Of a stretch of 64,000 nucleotides of DNA, positions 45,111 to 57,561 are shown piece after piece. The DNA is taken from NCBI RefSeq assembly GCF_018320785.1, contig NC_054871.1:17542339-17606338 (forward strand). Reading direction: 5' to 3'. This DNA comes from Cheilinus undulatus (Eukaryota; Chordata; Actinopteri; Labriformes; Labridae). Numbering within the stretch: the first letter of the stretch is position 1; every line of letters begins with the position of its first letter. A model generated the notes under the pieces. It saw only the letters and a list, made by a program, of their open reading frames with translations, was not told the DNA's origin and did not search any database. Position numbers and translations under genes: made by a program.

Positions 45111-45389
45111 CCAAATCTTTGACAGCACTTCCTGGAGTGGTGTTTGTTGTGGGAAATAACGCCGTGCTGCTGAGCTGGGCATTCAGGCTACATTAACGGC
45201 AGCAGGACGGCGCGGACTACTACTACTATCACACCTCCAGACATGTGGTCGCGGCAGCTTTCGACCGGTGTCAGATAAAACAGAAGTAGAGACGGCTGGG
45301 ACTGAGGAAGGACGAGGGGGGGGATATACCCGGACAGCCAGCAGAGCAGCACAGCAGAGCAGAGCCGCCGACAGCACGGAGTTGTCACG

Positions 45390-45398
45390 ATGTTGTAG
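45390..45398 (+). other. dennd1b: minimal upstream ORF (Met-Leu-stop)
   Basis: ATGTTGTAG ends seven bases before the dennd1b start codon. It has A at -3, so some ribosomes could use it. It counts only if transcription starts upstream of 45390, which the promoter layout suggests. Confidence 0.4.
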
Positions 45399-45405
45399 CT
45401 AAACC

Positions 45406-45422
45406 ATGGACAGCAGAATAAA
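45406..45422 (+). CDS. dennd1b: dennd1b exon 1 (coding part)
   Basis: ATG in strong context (AAACCATGG), MDSRI plus two bases of Lys6, then donor AA|GTAAGA. Too short to appear as an open frame; identified through exon 2. Confidence 0.88.
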
Positions 45423-46041
45423 GTAAGACCACTGACTTTTGTCGCTTGTCGATGCAGAGCTGTCGAGCTAACAGTTAACGTGTGCTTAGGACACGTTAAC
45501 GCAGCTGAACGTAATATGCGGAGGTATGTCTGGCGTAATGTGAGCCATCTCCAGCAGTGGATTTAACGGCCAGGCCAGCTGGCTCGACAGCATTTGGGTC
45601 AGTCTGTTGCTCTGTCTACTAGCTGACCAGCAATTAGCAGCCACGCTAGCCAACAGGCAGCTTTAAATAGGTTACATATGCACACGACACCGACTGACCG
45701 AGTCCTGTGACCTAAGTTTAACCTGATATGTTGTCAAAACTTCTCATTGTTACACACAGACTTAAGCACAGCCAGCTTTAGCTAACATGCAAGTTATTGG
45801 CACTGTTTGCAATTGACAGTGTGACTCATGTAAAGTAGGGCAGGTGTGATTACAAATATTATTCTAAGGAGCATATAATGACTGCTACGTGTACTACACA
45901 CTTGTTGCCCAGTATAGTTGGAAATTACAGTTACCCCCCATTTCCCCTGAGTAAGCACTTTTCTTTTTCTTTCCAGGGAGAATCCAGACAGAACATTTGA
46001 TCTGGTTGTACAAGTGGCATGTCCAACATCTGAAAATGAAG
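45406..46041 (+). CDS. dennd1b: DENN domain-containing protein 1B, first two exons
   Basis: Exons 45406-45422 and 45977-46041 join to MDSRIKENPDRTFDLVVQ, then VACPTSENE, and stop one base into the next codon. This matches the start of vertebrate DENND1B (M-D-x-R-x-K-x-NPDRTFDL) better than DENND1A. DENND1 proteins are guanine-nucleotide exchange factors for Rab35 acting in clathrin-mediated endocytosis and receptor traffic. Only the first strand of the DENN domain's upstream module is here. The next expected exon (conserved W-K-F-P-E-D motif) was not found before 64000, so intron 2 exceeds 17.9 kb. Orientation relative to lhx9 matches human 1q31. Confidence 0.9.
45423..45976 (+). other. dennd1b: dennd1b intron 1
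   Basis: A 554-bp intron with donor GTAAGA and acceptor TTTTCTTTCCAG. No repeat or further exon is seen in it. Confidence 0.85.
45977..46041 (+). CDS. dennd1b: dennd1b exon 2
   Basis: 65 bases encoding the end of Lys6, then ENPDRTFDLVVQVACPTSEN and E, with donor G|GTATGT. The exon-end phase (one base into a codon) is that expected for the family's SENE/D junction. Confidence 0.92.
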
Positions 46042-47638
46042 GTATGTCACGTGAATATATCAACCAGTCAAACTATGTGCTTTACTAATATAGTAGATTT
46101 CTGACAAATTCAGTCAAAGTTCAAAGTGTCAGGATTTATCAGGAGAGTGGAAAAAGTGGTTGACAAAACATAGGATGTTATAAGGATTTAGAGACCAATG
46201 CACACTATAGGGAATTAAATACAACAGCCCTAATAAGAGACGAGAATAAAAGGAAATGCTGTAAAATTAGGAACTGATAAACACAAGGAACATGAAAAGT
46301 GAGCAAAATAAAACAAAAAACATTAAAAAGATTAATGAATTTGTTTAGTTCTTGCAAAATGTGATAAACATGAATTATAATGTAATTTATAATGTACTGG
46401 TAGGCTGTTTTCTCCTTGCTGTAGAAAATACAATGATTCTGCACCGTGACAATGTATGCATCAGGTTGAACATATTTGATAAACAACTCTGTAGCTTATT
46501 ATGTCATTATCATGTTGATATTTAAAGATATTTCAATATTTTAAGTTAAGAAGCTTGTGATTATTTGCATTAGTTGCAAATAGATAGTTACAGCTCTAGA
46601 TAATGTGCAGTCATTTTAAGGCTGTTGTGAGAAATGAAATGTTTATGAATCAGACTGAAGTTGATAGAGCTGTTTCTTTTTAACCAACAGAAGCAAATAA
46701 AACCTGACTGTTTCTATATATTAATTGTTAATACCTGTATAAGCTGTGGTGTGGTAGGTGTCACAGGAAGCTATTTACAGCGTGTTCAAAAAACATTCTT
46801 TTTTAGTACATTATTCAAAGCAAAACAGAGCCGTATGATACTTTTTTATGCCATTGCACAGGCAATAGCAGGGGCTGAAGCTATTTAGTTTTAGTGTTGT
46901 GTGTCTGTCCTCCTGTTTGACCATCGGGGCCATTCTTGTGGTTGTGATATCTCATAATTGAAGGATTTTCTTCTTTATGCACAGATGTCTACTCTCACTC
47001 AAGGAGGAAGTAATTCGAATTTGGAGGTCTTAGGTGAAGGTTGTTAGACCTTATTTATACCCTTTGCATGTGAACATGACATCTCAGGAATGCAGTGAGG
47101 GACTTTTGTCAAATTGGGCCTAAATCTACACTTCAACACGAGGGTGATGTAACTAGATTTTGAAAGCCAAAGGTCAGTATTTTATCAGTGTGGACTCCAT
47201 ACACTTAACTAGCTCTGTAATTCAAAGTTTATAACAAAACATGCACCTACACTACTCAGGAAGTAAGATTTCCACGCATCACACTACCACAGTACCACCC
47301 CTGCCCTCCTTTTTGACCCACTGTTGTACTTTTACTGCAGTTGTATACCGTACAGGCGGTAGTTCTAGTTTTGACTGAAAAGACAACCTTTGCATTTAAC
47401 TGACAAGCATTGCTAACAGACACGATGTAGTGCTTTGAACACAGAAATAACCAACAAGGCAAAAACTAAAAGTCCTTTACAGAAGCTTTGACTCTTTTTA
47501 CATCTTTCAGTGCTCAGACATTCAGTTTGTTAAAATTATATCAATCTTTACATTTCTGATAACTTGTCAGCCATTTAAGTCATTGTTAATAAAAATGCAA
47601 TATATTTTTGCTTAGAAGTGAAGATATTCAGCTTCAAG

Positions 47639-48000
47639 GGCTGTCACAATACCAGAATTTTAGACTTGGATATGATGCTATTGATCATCAGTGCCAATGA
47701 TTTCCTCTTTATGCTTCAGCAGCACTCCAAGATTGGGTAATTGCCTGTTAGTGAATACTAAAAATTCTAGTTAAACTAAAACAACTGTCTAAATTGTATA
47801 TAAACATTGGCCAAAATATTGTTGGTGTTGCTGTGTATTTTATATTGTGTGCAGGTCTTTGCCTGCAATGGATTATTCCCTCTCCTACACACCTGTTTCA
47901 TGAAATAGATACCACTGTTGAAGTTTCAATAGTTTCTGATACGATCAGTCATTAAAATAACAGACACACTTTGATACTTCATCAAAACTATCAGAAAGAT
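47639..48000. repeat. decayed dispersed repeat, copy in dennd1b intron 2
   Basis: CTGTCACAATACCAGAATTTTA start and a CATTAAAATAACAGACAC..GATACTTCATC end, the same landmarks as the copy in lhx9 intron 3 (12571-12910). Heavily diverged. Confidence 0.45.
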
Positions 48001-51000
48001 GGGCACTCATGGCCTCTCTCAGCTTAACTTTGTAAATGTCATTTACGGCATCCATACATTTTCCAGACCAAACCAGATGTTAACAAGGGTGACATGTTTG
48101 ATGATGAAGTTACCTTTTCAGTTATTAAATTAGCTTTAAAACCCATCTTGAGAAAATGGTTTTGCTTGTTTCCCCCTCCTAAGATCTGTGTTTGCTACTG
48201 TTTCTAGTGTAATTACAGTAATAATAAGGCTGCACAGTCGATGTTGCTTAACTTTGGCAGCCGTGTTTACCAAATTCACATCCACAGTATTTTAAGTCTG
48301 ACAGCAAGCGTCACAAAACAACACTGAATGACTGCTTCAGTCTTGAACAATGAAAGCAATCATTATGTCTGTGGTGTTGTTATGTGTGCTCTGTCAAGAC
48401 CCTGAGGACTGGAGAAGGTCAACACTAAGTTCAGCTTGAAAAATGGTCAGAGATATTTGCTGATTTCAGATGTCTTTGGCATTATTCATTCATTTATTTG
48501 ACTGATGTCTAGTCTGAACTAATCTGTCAAGACGCTTGAGTGTAAGTGAACAAGTGCAAGAACTTATTTTGCATCCTTGGCCTTACAAAGATTGTTTTAA
48601 AAAGAGCATGCTTGGGTCAGCCGGCTGTATTAACTCTTCTGCTGTTTGTGGTGGTCAAACATTCCAGCTGACAAAAAGCACACAGACTGTCACAGGAAAT
48701 GGCTGCGGCCAATGAGGAACAACACTATACTCTGCCTTTATGAATATGGGAAATATAGTCTACTATATTTCACATCAATATCAAGTGTCTGCCACAAGTC
48801 AAATATCATGCAAAAACATTTTCACTGCACATTACACCAGCTGTCTTATTTTGCCTGCTCAGTTTTGACGTTAAAGAGGTGTTATGTGGACGGTTCACTC
48901 GTGCAGCTGCTGAGCTGACCAGAGTAGACTCAAAGTTGTCCTTGGATGTAGTTTCTGATATTGGATTTTAAACCAACTCATAAACCACCGGCCTGCGCTA
49001 TAATAACTGACTTCCCCCCACGTATGATCCAGGGTCAGACTCATATCCGGACTCATGCTCCCTGGAGCACTGCTACAGAGCAACGTGTGCACAGCCCTCA
49101 GGTCAAATGGAAAATTCACATTCTGCTCAGTCATTTCTCCAAAGTGCTCTCCCTCTGCTCCATGCTAGCTCCTGATTGGATATAACAACGCCCCTGCTAG
49201 GATGTACATGTACACTGACTGCAGGCAGAGCTTGCATTTTTGGTAGATTGTTTTTGTAAAGGAATGGTTTCAGATAACCACATGAGGAATGAACCACTTC
49301 TCTCTGAATCTGATCAATTTCCTTTTCTTTGACTTTGCTCTAGCTGACATTTATGCTTCTTTTTTGCAAATTTTTACTGACTATACCATCTGTTTTGCAT
49401 ATTTATCAGGCACGTGTACATGTATTAACCCCTCAAACATGACCTTTGTTATTGCAATGCATGCACCTGTCTCTTTGCTTCATTTAGAGCTGAATGGGTT
49501 AATACGATGAGTCATAACAGAGCTAATTCGGCCAGCTATGAAACCTCCACAGTCGCTCACCACAAACAAGAGCTGTTTCTCCTTCAGCCAAACATTTAGG
49601 TAGTGGGCCAAAAAGCATCACTTCACATTAACACATTATCTTCCCACTATCTCACACAGGCAAACAAACAGGAGACAGCTATGATAGACTATAATTAAAT
49701 TGTCATAGCAACATGGTGTAAAAAATTAGAGCATGGACTAAGTGGTGGAAGGTTTCAGTGTGCTCGGATTTCTCATATCGGCTTCTCACAGTTAAGGGAA
49801 TATGAAGTGTAATTTTAGATTGATTTTGGCTGCAGTTCAGTTGTTGTGTACTCCCTCCAGTTTGCATTAGCACGCTGTACACTGACTGAAAGGGTTTCCT
49901 CTTCGACTAACTGGAAAGCTTGGTGTGTGTGCAGGTTTTTTTTTCGTTTTTGCTGATCATGCACTGCTGTGATGCCACTCTCACCACATCCTGGCCCTGC
50001 TGGTTTGAAACTAGATCCACGTGCAGCAGTCTGACATGCATTGTAGTTTAGAGGGATAGTTTCCTTTGATAGTAGTAGTTAAGATCAAACTGCACCGAAA
50101 CCTGTACTGGTGTCGGACTAACATTACCAAGCCCTTTGTAGATGGTCATAACACCTGTCCTTCAACTTCCTGTGTTAACTGAGTTTCACACCTTTTGTAG
50201 TCAGCGCGCTGTGCGAAGACGACACCCACATGTTTTCAGTAAGCTTGTGTTTTTTTTAAGTTGTAACCTTTTCAAAGCCATGATCTCTGACTAGATTACT
50301 CACTCATTATAAAGTTAACATTCAGAAACAGTGCAGAGCTTATCCATCCAAGCTGATATTTCTGAAACCCACGCCTGTTGGTGGCTGAATGAGATCATTA
50401 AACTATGAATAACTAAATACCACCAATAATTCTGACTCAAGAATGCAACAGTTGGCATAGCGCAGAACCAGGCTGGGCTATGTAGAACTTTATGGTCCAT
50501 CAAAGTAATATTGTTTCCTGAACCCACTTGGAGGACAGTAGCTTCTGCACACAGGGTTTTCCATAGGTGTCAACTGTCAGCCAGAGTACTGGTCACTTAA
50601 ATATACAGCTGACTACTTTTTTCCTATTGATGGCTTAATATAACAGCTTGACTAAAAAGCTGCAGGTAGCTCTTCCAGTATATTTTAGACAAATTTCAAC
50701 AATGCATCAATATAAAGTAATTTTAAATTAATTTGGTACTCGGTCTTGGTACTTAAGGATAAAACTAAACTCCAAAAGTCTTAATTTAACACATTCCCTC
50801 ATGAGATTGTCTTAAACATGATTACACTCATTTTATAAATGGCCATGGGAAAAATAACATAAAATTTGCTAAACAGTGTGAGCTAACTGCAGGAAGAAGC
50901 AGATTTTTCCCCTCAGTACCTAGCTAATAACAATGTTTTTCTTTAAATAATTAAATTCCTCTTCAATTTTTGATTAAATATTACTAAGATTACAAGAAAT

Positions 51001-51083
51001 TAAGTGTTTTGTATTCAAATTTCTTGTGGAGGACCCTCAGATGCCCTCGTTACTTGTGTCTGACCATGTTTACTGAGCTAGAG

Positions 51084-52578
51084 CAGTGGTTCTCTATTGG
51101 CCTAGCCTCTTGACCCACCACCATCATAAAAAACTGCATCTGAAATTTCTGAAAATTCTCCACCAATTATTTAATTTATTATTTATTTAGTGGAACAATA
51201 ACTAGAGCTGATCCGCCTTTTAGCAGTCTCGATCAGACACTTCTACATCAGTATCCATACCTGATAAGAAATCCAATTTTTTAAAAAAGGTAAGTATTCC
51301 TATGTTTTATGTGGTATTATGCACAATTAACTTGAAACTTGATGTCTTATTGAAAGACCAAAACATTTATTTAAATGCAGTAAACTTAATATTCATTCAA
51401 ATAAATGTATTTAAGCTTTGTACTCACTTCATATAGAAAAAGGTAGCAGAAACAAATGTTTTCAAATCAAATATTTGAAATTTCATTGCAATATATAAAC
51501 AGTAACGACAATTGTATAACCAGCAGCCCCACAGGGCAGCTGCTGCAAACTGAATATATAAAATAGCAGTGCAACACAAAATCTAAAGTAAATACACAGA
51601 AATAAATATCTACAAAAAAACTCTTTGTTAAGTAAAAAGTCCATGATTCATCTAAACAGGATAACAGCATCTATCTAGGGACTACTGCAGCAAGAAGTGG
51701 CAGATATGAAGTTTCATACGAGAAATTGACAAAGCAAGCTGCTGAAAACACATTTCCTGATGGAGACATTTACAATAAAAACATTCAAAGAAAACAAGAA
51801 CTACAGACTTTTACTGTGAAGGATTTGTCTGAAGTACCACATTTGCCATTGATTTAACTCTGCTTTTACACTGTGTTTACAGTCAGCCTCACTGTCAATT
51901 TTCATTGCTGCTTCTCTGACCTCCTTAAATGCCAGAGCCGCTTCTTTGAATCATCATGGGCTGAAAATAAAGGAGTCATGGGTTAAAACACCTTTAAACA
52001 GTTGTTTAAGCAGTTGTCATACGAGTCACTGCAGCTCATGTTAGTAAACTCCTTCATGCTGCTGTTAATACAGACGTCAAGCTTAGAGAGGAGAGAACAC
52101 ACCTTTACCTTGTAACTGTACTTCACATTAATCACACTGATACCAACAGGTAATTTCTGTGTTGTTATCTGACTGCTCTTTAGTGTCAGAGTGAAATACT
52201 GCATGAGTGGACTCAGACTGAGCTGTTGTCTCTTACATGGCGCACTGCTACGCTGGCTATGGTGCCTCAGGTGTGCATGTGCTTCCTTCATGACTTAGTG
52301 AAATTTAAGTCAGTAACGTGGATCAGCGCCTTCAGTCTGATCTCTGATACAAAATAGCGTTACCAGTATTGGATCAGAGCTGGCCCATCTCTAAAAATGA
52401 TAGAGTTTGGACCTTAGAAGATACAACCCTGGCAATAAAAAAAGAAATGGCACAAAACAAATATATTTAGAAAGCACTTGATAGACTTTTATGTTTTCAC
52501 GGGGCACACATTTGTGACCTTCTGAAAACGGCTCCATGACACACTCTTGGGTCCTGACCCATCAGTTAAGAACCACTG
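51084..52578. mobile_element. hAT-like (Charlie-type) element with 8-bp target duplication
   Basis: Left end CAGTGGTTCTCTATTGGC; right end, on the other strand, CAGTGGTTCTTAACTGATGG. The flanking octamers AGCTAGAG and AACTAGAG agree at seven of eight bases. Length 1495 bp. Much of the interior (about 51205-52400) looks like a second hAT-like repeat nested in the first, with GAGCTGATCCGCC at its left and GATCAGAGCTGGCCCATCTC at its right. No intact transposase. Confidence 0.75.
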
Positions 52579-53345
52579 AACTAGAGGTAAAGGCAAGCTT
52601 TAGCATCTCCCTCAATGGCTACTTTTTCCCTCAGGCTGACTACTCCACATGTCTGTGGAAAGCCCTGTGTGGGGGATTTGACCAAACCACTAGACCATCA
52701 GTCCACCTACACCTATAAACCTTGTTGAGTATTTTTCCAAGGTAATCCTAGATTATTCATCAAAAACCTGATAAGGGTCTGTCTACAGCCTGGTTGATAC
52801 TTTAGTGTTGTAACTGCACACAGCATAACGGGCATGTGGGTACGGGTTATAGTAGGGTGCATTAGGAGTGGACTGAGTAACAGCAAAACTTCTCATTTGT
52901 CTTTCAAACTTTTAACCTTTTACACCGAAAGTAACTAATCTGAGCTGCAAAACATAATGTAGCCGACTCAACAGCATGCTTACAGAAAAAAAGTGTTTAT
53001 AGCATGCACACTAGCAGGCATTAAATATGAGCTAAATGTACAGGTGTACCATCAGGTGTAGGTATCTAGGCCCCCCATGAATTCTGAACATTTTGAATAA
53101 AGCCTCAAACACAAAAACTACCAGACTGTCCCGCTCTGCTCTCAGCCCCACTTGACTAAGCCTCTCTTGCTCACGTGACACTTGGTGTAAATGATCCTTT
53201 TACCAATTAGATTAATTACATTAAACAATTCAGATCTGAAAGCCGATTCCTCTCTTGTTAGCAAGGTCTTATTGGAGTCCTGAGGATGTGGATATACAGC
53301 AAAAATAAGTGGTCAGCTATCTTAAATCAGTGGGTTGCTTTAAAG

Positions 53346-53669
53346 CAGTGGTTCCCAAAGTGAGGGTCAGGACCCCCAAGTGGGGTCACGGGATGCTTTC
53401 TAAAAAAAAAGAGGAATTTATTACGATTTAAAGTGTTACATTTTATGCATTGTAAAAAATATTGTAAAATGAGTTCAATTTAAAATAAAAAGTAGCTATT
53501 AACAGACTTCAATATAAGTAAAATGTACCAAAACTCCTTTAAATGTGAATTTGTACATGATGCTTTGTGCAGCATCGTGCACTTTAACGGCCTGAAGGGA
53601 AGGTGGGGGTTGCCGGTTTCTGATGCTGTTATTTTGCAGGTAATGGGCTAAAAAGTTAGTGAACCCCTG
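53346..53669. repeat. hAT-like terminal fragment
   Basis: CAGTGGTTCCCAAAGTGAGG is a typical hAT (Charlie-type) end. A possible partner end, CAGGGGTTCACTAAC on the other strand, closes at 53669, but the flanking octamers do not match, so the right limit is uncertain. Confidence 0.45.
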
Positions 53670-55774
53670 CAAGTATGACCTTAATCGTAACATCTTAATG
53701 TACAGAGCCAAGTTTTTCTTTCACTTTCTGCAACTGTGTCACTGAGAGCTTGTCATTTAGAACAAATACCTCTGCCAGTGTTCTGATTTTGCTCCTGTTG
53801 GACAGAGGCCCACCATTATTCCCTTGATGGGTAGGTTTGATTTTTCCTGTTATTTTGGCAAGCACTTGAGTGAACAGCATAACATCAGTGGTGCAGGTAA
53901 GAACAGAAAAGTCCATCACCTTACAGATTTGTTTAGTATACAGGAGAAAATCTCTCAGTAGATGAGGGCATCAGCATTCCACAACATAAGTGTTGCTGGG
54001 GAGGAAAAAAATCAAGAAAATAAATCTCCCAGCCACAATGATGGCAGGTTTCATATCTGGACTCAGCCCCACACTTCTAACCGCGGATGTGTGGAGAGAT
54101 GACAGACACTGGCCCTTTTTCCTCATGCAGGTCCACAGAGACCTGGCCTCCCTGTTCAGCTCGAGCTCAGTTCCGCTTAGCTCTGTTGGCTCGCTGCTCT
54201 GTGGATGCTCAGGCTGCGAGCAAGCGCTGCCTGAGAGCGTGACTGGCATGCTAGCTACTAGCGGCCCTGGCTACATAAAGCCATATTGATGTGTTTCCAA
54301 GATGCTGCCAAAGCTAGCAGATGACGCTAACGCTGCCAAGGCGGTAGGTGGGGACAGATGCTACCTGTCCTCGCCCGCTCCCTGCAGCCAGATTGTTGCC
54401 AGTAACAAAGCAATAAACTTAATAGATCAGCATATCAGTTTTACTGCAACATTCATGCTGCAATTAGGGGAAAGATTTATAGTGCACATTTTTTAAAAGC
54501 TCAATGTATGCAGCTATGTTTGCACTGATAACTCACAGGTCTTAGGTTTAGAACATGCATAGTTTACATTGCATGCTTTTTAAGCAATCCACTCTGAAAT
54601 CAGACTTGCAGGTCAGATGAAGCTGGAGCCTTAAAGTGACTAAATGAATTCTCCATGCCTTAGACTGACATTTTGCACAATCTGCACATCACATAACACC
54701 CCCCCAGCTTTAGAGGATGTGTAAAAACACAGTTATCTTGTTTCCATCTCATGTTTGTGCCTGCTGTATACTACTGTGTGTCTGTTTCTTTGTCTTATAT
54801 AAGAGATAAGTCGTCAGCTTTGGTAAGTCAAGATAACTTCTCGACTGTGTTTAAAAAATGCCGCAGGAGGAGGTTCAACTGTCAAAATATAACTGCACTT
54901 GCATAGATTTTGAGACTCCTCCTTCAGAAGCAAAAATATAGAGAAGACACATTTTACTCTTTTGTTCACGTGGCCTTATAGCTTCACTTTGTCCGACTAT
55001 GAAAAGTTACTTTTGTTCTAGATCCTCAGAACATTTTCGCTGAGACCCGGAGGTCTTACTGTGTCATCTGCTGTTCACTAGTTAGTCATCTATCTGCTTC
55101 TTTCTCTGCTGTAGCCCCCTCCAGCAGCTCTGAGATGCTTTTATTTTTTTCTCCTAGCTTTCACCTTTTCCCACCCCCCTCCCCTTGCTATCCGTAAAAC
55201 AAAACTCCCGGTTGTAGAACTTTTAGAAAAGGTTGAACGTTGACATTCTGTAAAATGTCAGAATTGCTCCTTGACCCGAGCCTTGCTGTATCTGCTGTCT
55301 GATTGGATCGTGGCTGTGTGTCGAGTTCACGGCAGGCTCACGATCAGACGGAAGGCCATTGGAGTACTAACAGATGCCATGGCAGCAAGGAGGGTGTTGA
55401 TTGGTCATTAGAGAGGCCACACTCCTCCACTTGCACTTCTGAGAGGACCCCAGGGTCTCACACTCTGTTTATCTCACAACCCCTCTGCCTTTGTCTTTTG
55501 TCTCACCCGTATGACTTTGCTAAATTGGCTTTATACACTAATTCAGATCTCTGACACGTCTTTGTTGTCTGTAACGGTTTCCTCTGAAGCAGACTGGGAA
55601 AGTCTTGTAACTTCTCTTCCATGTTACGGTTGTGGCTGTGAACTTGAAAAATCCCCTCCCACTCTGAGGGTGCGTCTCACTTCTCTTATTATAAGGCTTG
55701 AGTCTTTGGCTTGAGTCTTTTCCTTGAGTCTTAGTTCCGCCCACCAAAGACTCATGGAGAGACAGAGGAATCGA

Positions 55775-57511
55775 CAGGGAAGACTGAAGCCATAAGACCG
55801 ACGATTAACGGTCCATGGGATGTCCTTACCTCTGCAGCGTCACTTGAAGCGACGTCAGTTTATGATGACGGTGCCGGCTGATCAACAATCAGCTGACATC
55901 AATCAGCTGTCAGCAGGCAGAAACAGCTGATTGTGTCTCCATAAATTAACAGATGTCAGCATTTACAGGGATCAGAAAACCCCTGCATGAAGAGAAACCT
56001 GCAGTAAACAAAAGAAGTTTTAAAGGCTCATGAACTGATGGGCTGGGATTTTAAAGTGTTTGAAATAAGCATTTACAGTGAAATATTGAGAATTTATTTA
56101 TTAAATTAACAATAAAAAGTGAATCAGTATAGAATTTATATTTGATTTGTTTTCTGATTCACCTTCAAACATCAAACATGTTAAAAGTTCATAAAATCAA
56201 CAGAATCAGATATAAATCTTCCCTTTTCTCCAAAAAACCAACATCATTTAGAGGATTTTTTCTACATTCGGTCTGTCATAACCTTAAATTAAGACAAAAG
56301 ATAGTCGTAGAAAATGATTAAATTATTCTGTCCACCTGATTTAGACCAATTTTAGCCCAATAATAGTCGTTAAAAGTGCGACCATACAGAGACGTCTTTA
56401 CAACAACATGAAAATTACATCTTTTCACCTTTCACTTTTCTATTGAATCTAGACGTTGTTTAGACAGAGTGGAGACGTTTTTAATGTCATTGCAACTATT
56501 TTTTGATGTCAAAAAACATGCGGGCTCTTTCTACCTGCAAATGCTATATTACCAAATTATTAATTATCATAATTATTCAGTGTGAAGGCTAATGATCAAA
56601 CCTGACACTATCAGACTGATAGAAACTTTATTAATACCGCTGTGATTTAAACGTGTTTCTTCTTAAAATCAGACAGACTGCTGCTGTCTGACTTTAATTC
56701 TCTTCATAATTTAATGAACAGAAATTTCTAAATAGACTATAACACTTAGAAAAAAATATTGGTAGACGTTTAAAAAAGGTCTCCACTCTGTCTAAACGAC
56801 GTCTAGATTTAATAGAAAAGTAAATGGTGAAATGCTGTAAATTTCAGGTCGTTGAAAAGATGTCTCTATAAAGACCTCTCTATAAAGATGTGGCTGTAAT
56901 ATTGTCATTTTTTAACCACTATTATTGGGCTAAATTTGGACTAAATTAGACGGACAAAACATGGCTTACTTTCCTACAACTATCTTTGTCTAAATTAAGG
57001 CTATGATGGACTGAATGTTGAAAAAAATCCTCTAAATGTTGTCGGTGTTTGGTGGGAAAAGGAAGATTTGTATCTGAATCTTTAGATTTTATGAGCTTTT
57101 AACATGTTTTATGTTTGAAGGTGAATCAGAAAACTAATCAAATATTAAACTACACTGATTCACTGTTTCAAACTGATTTTATTTGTTCTCAATATTTCAC
57201 TGTAAATGCTTATTTCAAACACTTATTTTAAATCCCAGCCCATCAGTTATTGAGCCTTTAAAACTTCTGATGTTTATATTCTGTTTAGAGTCCGTTTATC
57301 GTCTGTAATAAACTCTGTTTTTCCTCTATTATTTATCTCTGCTGGTGCTGTAAAGTTTCACTGTGTAGCAGCGTCCAATCAGAGAGAGATATCCAATAAG
57401 GGGGCGTGCCTCTGAGTAAAAAGAGTTCCTGGAAGCCTTCTCTTATGTGTCTTTGCTCATCGGTCTTCAAATCTCAGTCCTTGGTCTTATGGCTTGAGTC
57501 TTAAAACCCTG
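55775..57511. mobile_element. foldback-type DNA element with ~0.5-kb inverted arms
   Basis: Two long arms, about 56012-56484 and 56770-57270, are inverted copies of each other, separated by a ~285-bp loop. Matches include CAGAGTGGAGAC, AGATTTGTATCTGA-like, GTGAATCAGAAAAC and GATGGGCTGGGATTT. The outer ends share CAGGG and AAGACT.AAGCCATAAGACC in inverted orientation. No coding capacity. No flanking target duplication was found. Confidence 0.82.
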
Positions 57512-57532
57512 TACGGGCTTTGGCACAGCCGT

Positions 57533-57561
57533 CAAGATGGCGGATCGGAAACGACTTCCGG
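57533..57561. promoter_or_regulatory. YY1 and ETS motifs beside the foldback element
   Basis: CAAGATGGCGG (57533-57543) is a YY1-type site and ACTTCCGG (57554-57561) an ETS-type site, in a short CpG-rich island. Such pairs are typical of core promoters but also occur in repeat-derived promoters. Function unproven. Confidence 0.35.

Larger units (their letters stand above)
37273..45405. other. spacer between C1orf53-like gene and dennd1b
   Basis: The 8-kb interval between two divergently transcribed genes. It has promoter-like sequence at each end (37.5 kb and 45.1 kb), an ATCT microsatellite at 37711-37752, AT-rich unremarkable DNA to 39.4 kb, a possible LINE tail at ~39.39 kb, and a field of decayed repeats from 39.6 to 44.2 kb. 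No exon is recognised. Confidence 0.6.
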
